DNA of 35,775 nucleotides, taken from the IMG/VR virus record IMGVR_UViG_3300010153_000037, positions 1 to 35,775 of that record; one strand, 5' to 3'. Below the pieces are notes generated by a model. It saw only the letters and a list, made by a program, of their open reading frames with translations. It did no database searches and was not told where the DNA came from. This document shows positions 24,779-33,306 of the stretch, one piece after another; position 1 is the first letter of the stretch, and each line of letters starts with the position of its first letter. The stretch is from a virus. The translations under genes and the position numbers were made by a program.

Positions 24779-27124
24779 TTAATACCTCAATATGTTTTGT
24801 GCGAAGGCCGAGGTTGGATTGTTAAACAAGTCCTCCTCTTCATCCTCTGCACTATATAAAGCTCCTCTGTTTAAGGATGTAAGTGGATCAACCAATCTGT
24901 AATCCTGAAACTGAAAATCATTATTGTCTGCATTAGCTCTTGCCGTCCGTGCGGCAACATTTGATTCATCTTGCTCGATCTGAGCCAGACGGGATGCAAG
25001 CTCTGCGGTTATGTCGCCTCTTTCATCATACGCCTGAGATGCTGTGTACTTATTTATCTCAGCTTTTATTGGATCAAATTCTTCTAAGAAGGCATCATAG
25101 TTTGCTCTGTTCGTATCTTCACCCATTAATCTGTCGTAAAGACCTTTAGAGCTTGTCTCTAAACCTTCACGGTAATCACCTAATTGACCCAGCTTGTTTG
25201 TGACATCTCTTTTATAACTATCCATATCAGCATAGATATCTCCCACTCTTCCACCTGTAAAATATCCCAGGTCGTAATCAACGTCTTCGATACCTCCAAG
25301 TATCTTATTCATTTCACTTTCTTCCCACAGATCTAAATCTGCAAGAGGACTGTAAGCTCCTGAAAGATCACCCTCTATTGAATCAAGTTTTCTTTTTCTT
25401 TGAGCCAGAAGATCATTAAGTGCAGTCTGAGCAGAACCATATTGATTAGTTGCCTTTGTAAAATCATAGGCCAATGGGGAAGAGAAATCTTCGTAAGTTC
25501 CTTGGCCCTGAGTGATTGCGTTCTGGAGTTGGTCGAGCATTGACTTGTTATAGTAACCTGATGAACCAATATTTGAGAATGCTGTGTTTGCACCAGCCAA
25601 TGCGTCTGACTGTGCTCTCGCAATACGGGATTCTTCAGCCGCCCTATCTGCGTCTGTCTGGCTAAGACCAGATCTAATATCAGTTATCTTGTTTCCAATT
25701 CCTGAGTCTTGGAATATTGCTTCGATCTGACTGTCTGATAGACCAGTAGCATTCCCAAGTCTTTCTGCTTCAGTGATGTATTGATTTAAAGTATTCCGAG
25801 AACCTGCCGTATCTCCAGTCATGTCCATACCACGAACAGTATTAAGAAGATCACCGAACCCAAGACCCCTAAAACTTGTGTCCAGACCTTCGGCGGCTGT
25901 GTCATAGTTGCCGATTATTGTATTCAGATTTCCTAATGCGTCACTATATGATGACTGGTAATCGTCAGCTAACCCCATACCTTCAGCAAGCCGTCTGTCT
26001 ATACCTGTGTCATAATCAAAGTCTATGTCTGAGCTTTGAAGTTGTGTCCTAAGATCTCTTGCGGCGTTAGCATCTTGCATATCCCAGTCACTTGTTCCAA
26101 GAAGTGATTTGGCTAAACCTTTTTCATAGTTGTCGATCTGTGCATTTGTATCAGTAACTGCTGTATCGTACTGACCTTGTAAGCCAGAAAGAGTTGTATC
26201 TAAACCTTGATACTTTCCAAGCAAGTTATTAATCGCATCCATATTCGACCAGTTGCCACCTGATGCTGAAGTCAAGTCTCCGATAGCAGAACTGATATTA
26301 CCTCTTGAGTCAGCAAGTCCATTGTTCATAAGTGAGTACATGTCTGCCCCACCTACGGCTGAACTTGCGTCTCCGTACATGGTGTCCCAATTACCGAGGT
26401 CGAAAGAAGGTGCAGATGGGGTAGAGGGTTCAGTGGGTGCTGGATTAGTATTGCCAGCATTCTGAGATCCGTCGGGTTTATTATTTTTTAAGTATTGTTC
26501 ATACACTGAGTCTGAAAGATAGTCTTTATGGCTTGGATCTAATTTGTTAGCCGCTTCAGGAGTTCTCACAGTCAAACCACCTTCGCCTTTTTCGTCAGCA
26601 CCATACGTCCATGTGTCTGCACCCATAAAGCTCCTACCTTCATTAGCAGGGTTATTTCCACCCACTAAATTACTAAGCCAATCTAAAACAAAATATTCTT
26701 TGACACCATCATTGTCGCTATCAACGCCAGCACCACCAAAGTCTTTTAAGATATCAGCTTCTTCATCAGTTATATAGGCGAGGTTATGTTTCTCCCCTTG
26801 CACCATCTTCTCTGGCTTTACGAGTAACTCGTCTCCACCAGTAGGTGTTGCGGAAGCTGAACCTAGTTGTGGGTTCTTTGCGTACTCTTCCCAATTCTCG
26901 ATATGATCGAAAAGGTTTTTAACAACATTTCCCGTAAAATCTAAGGTGTGTTTAGTTCCAGCGTCGAGCCATTCTTTAGGAGTATCTATATATACGTCTT
27001 TGAGTCTTTGACCTGCCCAAGCTAGATCTTGAGGAACTTCTTGCTTTACCCTATCCCAATCTTTGTAAAACCTTTCCCAGTCCTCGTCGCTTGACTTTAA
27101 TCCTAAACTTTCTAGCCAACTCAT
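24779..27124 (-). CDS. Virion structural protein, unrecognised, 781 aa
   Basis: The N-terminal 80 residues (MSWLESLGLKSSDEDWERFY...) are helical and acidic, followed by a DSDNDGVKEYFVLDWLSNLVGG motif (as DSDNDG and LDWLSNLVGG) that resembles a calcium-binding aspartate loop. The rest is long stretches of Ala/Gly/Asn/Asp-rich helices with repeated patterns such as GLDTTLSGLQGQYDTA and IDNYEKGLAKS. No enzyme motif. Placement between the fibre gene and the gp14-like gene suggests an internal or tail-associated structural role. It cannot be assigned to a named family by eye. Confidence 0.6.
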   Translation of the reverse strand: MSWLESLGLKSSDEDWERFYKDWDRVKQEVPQDLAWAGQRLKDVYIDTPKEWLDAGTKHTLDFTGNVVKNLFDHIENWEEYAKNPQLGSASATPTGGDELLVKPEKMVQGEKHNLAYITDEEADILKDFGGAGVDSDNDGVKEYFVLDWLSNLVGGNNPANEGRSFMGADTWTYGADEKGEGGLTVRTPEAANKLDPSHKDYLSDSVYEQYLKNNKPDGSQNAGNTNPAPTEPSTPSAPSFDLGNWDTMYGDASSAVGGADMYSLMNNGLADSRGNISSAIGDLTSASGGNWSNMDAINNLLGKYQGLDTTLSGLQGQYDTAVTDTNAQIDNYEKGLAKSLLGTSDWDMQDANAARDLRTQLQSSDIDFDYDTGIDRRLAEGMGLADDYQSSYSDALGNLNTIIGNYDTAAEGLDTSFRGLGFGDLLNTVRGMDMTGDTAGSRNTLNQYITEAERLGNATGLSDSQIEAIFQDSGIGNKITDIRSGLSQTDADRAAEESRIARAQSDALAGANTAFSNIGSSGYYNKSMLDQLQNAITQGQGTYEDFSSPLAYDFTKATNQYGSAQTALNDLLAQRKRKLDSIEGDLSGAYSPLADLDLWEESEMNKILGGIEDVDYDLGYFTGGRVGDIYADMDSYKRDVTNKLGQLGDYREGLETSSKGLYDRLMGEDTNRANYDAFLEEFDPIKAEINKYTASQAYDERGDITAELASRLAQIEQDESNVAARTARANADNNDFQFQDYRLVDPLTSLNRGALYSAEDEEEDLFNNPTSAFAQNILRY

Positions 27125-27133
27125 TTTATTCTC

Positions 27134-28699
27134 CTATGAACTCATAATGTTGTACGCAAGCACCACCTCTAAATTTGCCGCCGAGCTATTACTTGTAGTT
27201 GTAAAGCCTACTGTCTTGGCGGCTGTGTTACAGTCAATCTCAAGAACAGTACCTAAAGTCGTATCACTGCCAGACGAGTTTGCGGTGTATGTGGCAGAAC
27301 CTGCCAGTGTTCCGTTTACTTGAGGCTGAACAACAATAGTTCCTCCTGTGGTCGCTACTGAAATAGCGGTAATCTGGATTTTCATTTTCCAGAATTTTTC
27401 CATTGTGTATGTTGCATTGCTTGGCGATGCTATCTTCAAGTACATATTGCCAGACGTTAGGGCAGACGGAAGTTGTGAAGCTGGTAAAAGTCCAGTTGAG
27501 TCAAGTGATGCTACGCCATTCGCCGCACCTCTTTGCGAGGTTGCAAGTACAGACGATAAATCTACAGTCGCATATTCAAGAGCCGTACCTGCACCGTTCA
27601 CCCGTACATACTTACTTGCGTCTGATGAGGTAAATGTTGGAAGTGTGCTGTCTGGCGATGTCTGTAACCATTGTGTGCCAGTGTAGAACTTTAGGATATT
27701 AGGTGTCGAGCTTGTGTCGAGCCATAAGTTTCCTGTTGCAGGGCTTGATGGTGTAGAGCTTGCTGTAGTTATCTTTGCTTTGGCACTTAGGTCTGTTGCC
27801 AAGTCTTTGACTTTCGCTTGTGTTATTTCATCGTTGTCTATCGCTAACTTTGCAAAGTCAATTAAGCCAGTAGTAGTATTGACAAAATCTTGCTCCATCA
27901 TAATACCAGTGACAGTAGTAGTAGAAGTGTTCTCAACAGTAATAATTGATACTAAATTTCCAGAGGCTACTGTGCTTGTGAATGTAACCACGTCGTTTTG
28001 TGGACTGGTTGTATAGTCGTTTGAACCACCTTCTCTTTGCAGAATACCATTCTTATATACTTGGAGAACAGTTTCCTCATCGTGAGCAAAAGCGAACTGT
28101 ACTTGGTTGCCAGTTGTTAATGTGTCTGATCGTGTGTAACCAGTAACAGAGGTCGCTCTGACTTTATAGATTGTAACTACCGCACCTGAAGCATGAGGAG
28201 ACGAATTAAATGTAACAGCACCAGCAGAACCCGAACCTGCTGTGTGGCTTTTTGTGTAATCGTGTGAACTTCCTTCTCTTTTAAGGACACCATTTACATA
28301 TACGAGAAGGTCGTCTGTTGAATCGTGAGCATAATCAAAGACTGTCTGCCCTGATGTTGTTGCCACATCCTGTCTGGAATAAAGGATTGGTGCTCCGATA
28401 GTACCAGCAGTCGAGCCAGCCGCACCTCGAAGATCATCCATTGAAGCAATAGTTACCCAACCTGTCGTTGTATCTGTGTATGTTCCGATACGATATTGTA
28501 TGCCAAGACTGCTGTCTTTACGCATTTCAATCGGGCCTTGCCAGACACCGTCAGTGTCGAAAAGTGTTGCTAGGAGTTCTCCTAAAGTTTTTTCACCAAG
28601 TTCGGCGGCGTTTAAATACCTAACAAGGTTCTCAAACTCAGTATTAATGTTACTAGAAGAACCGTAATTCTGCGAATATTGTTGTCTAAGTCTTGCCAT
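27134..28699 (-). CDS. Tail fibre / tail-spike-like protein, 521 aa
   Basis: N-terminal residues 1-60 (MARLRQQYSQNYGSSSNINT...) look like a virion-binding head. Residues 119-181 and 199-255 are two copies of one beta module (VFDYAHD...VYVNGVLKREGSSHDYT and QFAFAHD...VYKNGILQREGGSNDYT). Then come ITQAKVKDLATDLSAKAK, typical of fibre shaft joints, and a Thr/Ser-rich C-terminal beta domain (about 385-521) that likely trimerises and binds the receptor. The fibre lies right after the tail gene at 28712-30214 in transcription order, as for a podovirus fibre. Confidence 0.8.
   Translation of the reverse strand: MARLRQQYSQNYGSSSNINTEFENLVRYLNAAELGEKTLGELLATLFDTDGVWQGPIEMRKDSSLGIQYRIGTYTDTTTGWVTIASMDDLRGAAGSTAGTIGAPILYSRQDVATTSGQTVFDYAHDSTDDLLVYVNGVLKREGSSHDYTKSHTAGSGSAGAVTFNSSPHASGAVVTIYKVRATSVTGYTRSDTLTTGNQVQFAFAHDEETVLQVYKNGILQREGGSNDYTTSPQNDVVTFTSTVASGNLVSIITVENTSTTTVTGIMMEQDFVNTTTGLIDFAKLAIDNDEITQAKVKDLATDLSAKAKITTASSTPSSPATGNLWLDTSSTPNILKFYTGTQWLQTSPDSTLPTFTSSDASKYVRVNGAGTALEYATVDLSSVLATSQRGAANGVASLDSTGLLPASQLPSALTSGNMYLKIASPSNATYTMEKFWKMKIQITAISVATTGGTIVVQPQVNGTLAGSATYTANSSGSDTTLGTVLEIDCNTAAKTVGFTTTSNSSAANLEVVLAYNIMSS
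27935..28345 (-). repeat. Internal module duplication in the tail-fibre gene
   Basis: The segments 28157-28345 and 27935-28105 encode two similar 57- to 63-residue beta modules with the shared pattern FxxAHD...VYxNGxLxREGxSxDYT...VTF. DNA similarity is visible around the NG-LK-REG coding part. It indicates tandem duplication followed by divergence. Confidence 0.7.
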
Positions 28700-28711
28700 T
28701 TACCTTCTCAC

Positions 28712-30214
28712 TTAATTTTTTATGTTGACTGCAAAGCCAATAAGACGGAGAAGACCCCCACCTCCTTCGGCTTTAAAGCTATATTGTGCCGCTTTATATC
28801 GGTAGCTCCATTTTCTTTCATACTGTTTGGATAATGGCACACCAACGAAATAGTTGTCGTCCGTAGTGTCGTCCACTTCGAAAACTAAAGAACCTATTTG
28901 ATTGCCATCTAAATCTTGGGCATCCATAGTTATCGTGCCTTTACCTGCCGCTTGTATAATAACACTGTGCGTCTGCTTGGTATCAACAAGTGAACCATGC
29001 CAGAGCAGGGGAGTCATTATGGTTAGAGTAGGAACAAAGCCAGTGGTTTCTTCAACCTGATTTACGTTATAAATTCCACCTGTTGTCCCTAATACGAGCT
29101 TTCCCCCAAGGAAAGCTCCGCATCTTGCGTTAAGGAAATCTCCCTCACCGAACTTTGGTTGAGCACCTTCGCCACCTTCTGGGTTAAGCGACAGTGTTAA
29201 TCTTTTCGTATTCACGTCTCCAGCTTGTGGGAAAAAGACATGGTACTGAGCAGTATCTTGGTCAAATACGGCTGAGATCTTTTGAGGATCGTCAACAGAC
29301 GAAAAGAGTTCACGGTATAAAATGTCTATCTTGTCTGAAAGTGAGTAGGAATAAACAAGTATCCCGTTCTCCTCTGATCTTTTAATTGAATGGATGCCAG
29401 ACCGAGAGCAGAACATAAGGTCTGTGCCAGCGTTACATATTGTGTTGTGACTGGCACATCCAATGTTTATGAATGTGTCGTCGTCTATGAGCCAGTTGTC
29501 TATTGATGGGTCAATCTTATATATGATTGCCCTGTCTGATGTAAATACGACTAGCCTATTTTGCTCAAAAGAGCCCAGACCAGTTATCTGGTCAGCCGTT
29601 CCTAGTAGGTTAGCTATATCTATAAAGCCAGCACGGAGTACGTTAGAACTATTTACATCTTCGTCTTCTGGGAATACTTCATCATTATCCACACGACTGA
29701 AATGAACTTGGGTTTCACGCCCTGGAATACCAGCAACTACCATGCGTCTTTGGATAGAGGATATGAATGCAGGTGTGAGGCTATTTAAAGAGGTAGATTG
29801 ATTGCGAGAGAACTTAGTTCCATCGTATCTATATGTGGCTCTGCCTCTACAAGTTAAGTGAACGCTTTGATTAAAAACGATTGAAGAAATGATAGAGCCA
29901 ATGGGGTGGACATTTTCAAGAACATGGTCGTCGTCGGAACGAAAGTTAATTGCTGAACCTGTTTCTTCGGCCCAGACAACGGCTTCCTTTCCATAGAAAG
30001 AACAGTGCGTAACCTTGTTGCTACCTTTCCTAAAGGCAACTGTTGGATCACGGACAATCTGTCCACGCCAGTCACAGTATCCGTTTACCAGCTTTGTTAA
30101 GTGCTGATCTTCCCCAGTGTCTAATGATGTAATATCCCTCGAAGTGTCTAATCCTTGGAAGTTTTCATAACTGAATGTTTTATATGGTACACCACTGGCT
30201 GATTGTGTGCTCAT
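28712..30214 (-). CDS. Tail nozzle/stabilisation-type protein, 500 aa
   Basis: The protein opens with FSYENFQGLDTSRDITSLDTGE and continues with many repeated beta hairpins (NRLVVFTSDRAIIYKID, NTICNAGTDLMFCSRSGIHSI, QYHVFFPQAG), the pattern of a beta-propeller-like tail protein. I relate it to P22 gp10/T7 gp12-type tail components, which close the short tail below the adaptor; this is inference from order and fold pattern. The ATG overlaps the adaptor stop as ATGA. Confidence 0.7.
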   Translation of the reverse strand: MSTQSASGVPYKTFSYENFQGLDTSRDITSLDTGEDQHLTKLVNGYCDWRGQIVRDPTVAFRKGSNKVTHCSFYGKEAVVWAEETGSAINFRSDDDHVLENVHPIGSIISSIVFNQSVHLTCRGRATYRYDGTKFSRNQSTSLNSLTPAFISSIQRRMVVAGIPGRETQVHFSRVDNDEVFPEDEDVNSSNVLRAGFIDIANLLGTADQITGLGSFEQNRLVVFTSDRAIIYKIDPSIDNWLIDDDTFINIGCASHNTICNAGTDLMFCSRSGIHSIKRSEENGILVYSYSLSDKIDILYRELFSSVDDPQKISAVFDQDTAQYHVFFPQAGDVNTKRLTLSLNPEGGEGAQPKFGEGDFLNARCGAFLGGKLVLGTTGGIYNVNQVEETTGFVPTLTIMTPLLWHGSLVDTKQTHSVIIQAAGKGTITMDAQDLDGNQIGSLVFEVDDTTDDNYFVGVPLSKQYERKWSYRYKAAQYSFKAEGGGGLLRLIGFAVNIKN

Positions 30215-30729
30215 GTTGATTCAAGAAGTCCATTATATACGTTAGTTTTTATATCGTTTGCATTCCGCTTATTTGTTCCGTCATCAACAACACGAAGTTT
30301 AATTCTGGTATTGCCGTTAAGCTCATTCCAAAGTTGTTGGTTAAGAGTTTTGTAGTAATTAGGCATATATATCTGCATCTTTTCACTGCCCTGCTGAACA
30401 GCATACTGTGCAAGAATGCCAGCAACTATTATCTGATCGTCTATCTCCCGTGTCTCGTCTGGGGATGTATAGTAATCAATGGCATTTGCTGTTGTTGTTG
30501 TAACCGTCTGCCCATTTGTTGTTGTCGTTGTTGTAGTTCTTGCCGCATACGGATGCTGACGAATATCATCAATCACCATATTCGCAAATTCTAGGAACAT
30601 AAGAACGACATCACCGTCTACTGTACTCGCATTAAAATCTCCGAAACGTCTGAGAGCTTGCATGGCAAGCGTCCTAAGTGGAGAATACTTTGTCCGTATA
30701 TGTGGGTTCGTGTTACTTGTTTCTGCCAT
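30211..30729 (-). CDS. Head-tail adaptor (T7 gp11 / P22 gp4-like), 172 aa
   Basis: N-terminal helices (YSPLRTLAMQALRRFGDFNA; LMFLEFANMVIDDIRQHPY) precede a Thr-rich beta-hairpin loop (TTTTTTNGQTVTTTTAN), then an amphipathic helical C-terminus (AQYAVQQGS, YKTLNQQLWNELNG). This helix bundle with one beta excursion, its length and its place after the capsid gene fit the adaptor ring that joins portal to tail. Start overlaps the previous stop as TAATG at 30729. Confidence 0.75.
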   Translation of the reverse strand: MAETSNTNPHIRTKYSPLRTLAMQALRRFGDFNASTVDGDVVLMFLEFANMVIDDIRQHPYAARTTTTTTTNGQTVTTTTANAIDYYTSPDETREIDDQIIVAGILAQYAVQQGSEKMQIYMPNYYKTLNQQLWNELNGNTRIKLRVVDDGTNKRNANDIKTNVYNGLLEST

Positions 30730-31034
30730 TATTTCTTCCTAACAATCCTTGCGTTCATACAAAAATGATGCTGTTCGAATCTTTCAACGTCGTCTGCGTC
30801 TACTTCATATTCGAGCCGACCTGTCTGAAAGTTTCTGATTGGGTTAATATCTGCAACAGGAAACATACTAGGTTCTTTCTCACGACTTTCGTACCAGACG
30901 GTCTGAGGTTTCATAGGTTTCATAGGTTTCACAACCTCTTCCTGAACAAACGCTTCGTTTATGTCTGGTGTTGAAGGGTCATCTTTCTTGTAGTGACCTT
31001 TAGATGTTCTTGCTCTTTTTTTATTTTCTGCCAT
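30729..31034 (-). CDS. Small virion-associated hypothetical protein, 101 aa
   Basis: The 101-aa product begins MAENKKRARTSKGHYKKDDP and continues STPDINEAFVQEEV; the RTSKGHYKKDDPSTPDINEA part recurs in marine podovirus proteins between capsid and adaptor genes. A Lys-Pro-Met repeat (KPMKPMKP) and a charged C-terminus follow. It may be a capsid-interior or connector protein. GGAGG is upstream, and the UUCG hairpin after the capsid gene precedes it. Confidence 0.7.
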   Translation of the reverse strand: MAENKKRARTSKGHYKKDDPSTPDINEAFVQEEVVKPMKPMKPQTVWYESREKEPSMFPVADINPIRNFQTGRLEYEVDADDVERFEQHHFCMNARIVRKK

Positions 31035-31050
31035 TTAGTCCTCCAAATGT

Positions 31051-31072
31051 TAAAGGGAAGCCGAAGCTCCCC
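31051..31072 (-). terminator. cUUCGg hairpin downstream of the capsid gene
   Basis: On the minus strand GGGGAGC and GCTTCCC form a perfect 7-bp stem (one G-U) closed by TTCG, followed by TTTA. The T-tract is weak, so partial termination or 3'-end protection is likelier than a full stop. T7 also has its partial late terminator directly after the capsid gene. Confidence 0.6.
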
Positions 31073-31091
31073 TCTAATATGGATTAAATTT

Positions 31092-31110
31092 AAGGAATGG
31101 TCGTCCTTAT
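31092..31110 (-). promoter_or_regulatory. Stop-codon-fused TAAGGACGACC hairpin after the capsid gene
   Basis: The minus strand reads TAAGGACGACCATTCCTTA: stem TAAGGA/TCCTTA with a 7-nt loop CGACCAT. The first TAA is the capsid stop codon. The same 11-mer follows the 898-aa gene; the stems differ but both arms pair, so the structure rather than only the sequence seems kept. Confidence 0.5.
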
Positions 31111-32297
31111 GATCTGGAGTTCCAACCTTTGATGTAAGCATGAACCTTGTCTTGCAATAGTTCCAAACCACATTCGGTTAGGTACTCGTGCTTGACTGAG
31201 TCAGCGTCTGGTGACTGTCTGTTCTCCAAGAGTGAAGTATCACGACCTTCGAGGTAGCGATAGCTCAAGTATGGGAAGTCAACAATTACCATTGCATTCT
31301 TCATGTGATCCAACTGACGGAACTGTGGGTGTAAGTGAACCATCAAGTCACCTGCAAATGTTGTGTATCTGATGAGGTTAACCCCATAAGACCCTTCAAC
31401 AACTGTAGGCTTCCATCTGTCCTTACCCATTTGCTGTAGCTGATTAGCTACTGTTTCGCCTACGAAAGCGATCTTTTGATTGCTTCCATACTTGAAGACA
31501 GTTGACATTAGAAGTTTGTCGAAACCTTCTTCTGTCATCTTTCCAGCACCAGAACCACCGTAAGTTGCATAGGAAGTTGTGATATCAACTACGTTTGTTA
31601 ACGAGTTGACCAAACCACCTGTGTATCTGGTTGGAGCAGATGTTGAACCGTTAGCTTCATGCTTGTAACCGAAGAACATAGCTCTCTCAATGTCGCTCAT
31701 GTGTAGCTTGAGAGCTTTAGTCATGCTCTCGTCCATCTTATCACCAGTTCTTAGGTAGGTTGAACTCAAAGTATTTGATACTTGGAATGCAGTCCTAAAG
31801 ATCTGTGTGTAGTTAGACACTACTGAAGCGTCGAAAGAGATCGCTGTTGGGCTTGTTCCACCTTCAGCCGCCGCATATCCACTTATAAAGAGGACTGCAT
31901 TGTCTGCAATTTGGTGAGATGTACCGCCGATGTTTCGAGTTACAGCTAGGGTTGTTGAAGTAGTATCAGCAGTAGCTTGCATTACCTCACCAGTTGTCTG
32001 GTTGATAACGATAGCACCTTTGATAGCGTACTTGTTGTCGTCTGCCGCATCAATAGTGATAGACGCAGTAGATGTGGAAGCGATTGCACCATTCACAGTT
32101 AGTGTACGGTCTGGTAATTCGTCTCTGAAGTTTTTGTACTCAGGATCGTCTGTGCTTTCAGACGAACCCATAGATAACAAAGCGTTCAAAGGTGCATTAC
32201 CATTAGGCTCTAACAGAGTGAATAGTTCTCTGTAATTTTTTGGACGGAAGTCAGTGCCGAACTCGCCTGTGCCTCTCATCCCTTGTATTGCCGCCAT
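31107..32297 (-). CDS. Major capsid protein, SU10/DUF5309-like
   Basis: The 396-aa product has the SU10-type profile of an HK97-fold capsid subunit: an N-arm with YRELFTLLEPNGNAPLNALLSM (as YRELFTLLEPNGN and PLNALLSM), an inserted beta domain (about residues 65-140, TTGEVMQATADTTSTTLAV), the P-domain spine (KALKLHMSDIERAMFFGYKH), and the A-domain (IAFVGETVANQLQQM; YLSYRYLEGRDTSLLENRQS). It is preceded in transcription order by scaffold, then the SleB/nuclease insert. ATG 32297 has AAGGAG 9 nt upstream. It is probably the most highly expressed gene of the window. Confidence 0.9.
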   Translation of the reverse strand: MAAIQGMRGTGEFGTDFRPKNYRELFTLLEPNGNAPLNALLSMGSSESTDDPEYKNFRDELPDRTLTVNGAIASTSTASITIDAADDNKYAIKGAIVINQTTGEVMQATADTTSTTLAVTRNIGGTSHQIADNAVLFISGYAAAEGGTSPTAISFDASVVSNYTQIFRTAFQVSNTLSSTYLRTGDKMDESMTKALKLHMSDIERAMFFGYKHEANGSTSAPTRYTGGLVNSLTNVVDITTSYATYGGSGAGKMTEEGFDKLLMSTVFKYGSNQKIAFVGETVANQLQQMGKDRWKPTVVEGSYGVNLIRYTTFAGDLMVHLHPQFRQLDHMKNAMVIVDFPYLSYRYLEGRDTSLLENRQSPDADSVKHEYLTECGLELLQDKVHAYIKGWNSRS

Positions 32298-32429
32298 AAT
32301 AAAATACTCCTTGGCTTAAAGGTTAAGATAAAAATTTGACGAGTGTTGTGGAATTACCTTCACTAAACTCATAAGTCTTGTAGGCCGTAGCGTACATTTT
32401 GTGACTTGATTAGAAAGGTACAGTATTTA
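32298..32429 (-). promoter_or_regulatory. Leader of the capsid gene with repeated ACGCTACGGCCT element
   Basis: The 132-nt gap holds no ORF. On the minus strand TGTA-CGCTACGGCC-TACA (32379-32396) has complementary outer tetramers; the same inner decamer flanked by a different complementary pair lies before the scaffold gene. Promoter boxes of usual type are not obvious; an AAATACTGTACC stretch lies upstream. It may hold a late promoter or an RNA processing site. Confidence 0.4.
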
Positions 32430-32852
32430 TCACAGGGTTTCGTCCCTATCGAAACATTTTTTCCAAGAAAATAAATCGCAGCCAATAAAAAAATCGTCTG
32501 GGGTGATATGTTTCGTTAACTTTCCATCCAGTTCTTCAACCTTTTTAAAGATAACTCTCTCTCTATCTATGGCTACAAGTGCCACAATATCACAAACTTC
32601 TTTTGTTAATGGCTGTTTTGGTCTGCCACCAGAGGCAATAGAGAAGTGATATGAGAAATACTCTCTTCCTTTTCGCTCATACGCCCTTTTCATTCTGCTT
32701 GATTTGACCTGTATCCTGAGAGGCTTGCCATCCTTTAGAGCCAGAATGTCTGTCTTTTGGAGGTGGACGAGGGAGCAGGGTATATCCATCTTGAGTAGCC
32801 TGACTGAGCAAATGCTTTCTCCTAGCTGACCAGTAAGGATATTATCAGTCAT
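32430..32852 (-). CDS. PD-(D/E)XK-like nuclease, 140 aa
   Basis: TGQLGES (E12), DILAL (D35) and RIQVKSS (Q48-V-K50) follow the E-D-QxK variant of PD-(D/E)XK nucleases of the Hjc/restriction type. The C-terminal part ends WKKCFD, with further Cys. It overlaps the SleB gene by 4 nt and forms a two-gene cassette with it between scaffold and capsid. Alternatives are a resolvase or a homing/anti-competitor nuclease; substrate is unknown. Confidence 0.65.
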   Translation of the reverse strand: MTDNILTGQLGESICSVRLLKMDIPCSLVHLQKTDILALKDGKPLRIQVKSSRMKRAYERKGREYFSYHFSIASGGRPKQPLTKEVCDIVALVAIDRERVIFKKVEELDGKLTKHITPDDFFIGCDLFSWKKCFDRDETL

Positions 32853-33253
32853 TTATTCTTCTCATAAAAGATATGACCACCTATCTGCTTTATCTTTGAT
32901 ACATCCGAAAGCCAGTAGGGAGATACAGATGTGGCGTGAAAGAAGAGGGCGGTTTTTCCTACGCAGGTTACACGGTCTTTCTCCGTGTATTCATCCAGCA
33001 TAATCTTTGCGAGGAAGACAGAGTTTTCCCACGCTTTCTTTTCTTTTGGTCTGTCTGACTTCCCGTCACAATACCAACTGAAGGAGCAGACCCTATCACC
33101 CTTTTGAGTTACGACTTCCTTTACTGTGTCTGGGTAGTGAGGGGAGGCTACACGGTTCAGGGTTACTTCGGCGACAGCTATTTGTCCCTGCAATGGTTCA
33201 TTGCGAGATTCAAAGTAGATGTTAAGTGCGAGCCAGAGTACTGCTTCGATCAT
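32849..33253 (-). CDS. SleB-type cell-wall hydrolase
   Basis: The 134-aa product matches the Hydrolase_2/SleB profile: NIYFESRNEPLQGQ with the catalytic Glu candidate E15, VAEVTLNRV, CSFSWYCDG (C56), then FFHATSVSPYW and IGGHIFYEKN at the end. SleB enzymes cut the peptidoglycan glycan backbone. There is no signal peptide; with the M15 peptidase the phage has two wall enzymes. Its place next to the scaffold, behind a terminator, suggests separate timing or a virion-borne role. Confidence 0.85.
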   Translation of the reverse strand: MIEAVLWLALNIYFESRNEPLQGQIAVAEVTLNRVASPHYPDTVKEVVTQKGDRVCSFSWYCDGKSDRPKEKKAWENSVFLAKIMLDEYTEKDRVTCVGKTALFFHATSVSPYWLSDVSKIKQIGGHIFYEKNK

Positions 33254-33262
33254 GGGTTTCTG

Positions 33263-33288
33263 AAAAAGTAAGCCCCCGTTAGGGGGCT
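33263..33288 (-). terminator. Rho-independent terminator after the scaffold gene
   Basis: On the minus strand AGCCCCC-TAAC-GGGGGCT forms a 7-bp stem with a 4-nt loop, followed by TAC and five T (33267-33263). It would stop or attenuate transcription between scaffold and the SleB/nuclease pair. The SleB ATG lies 10 nt beyond. Confidence 0.7.
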
Positions 33289-33306
33289 AGTTCAGAGAGA
33301 CAATCT

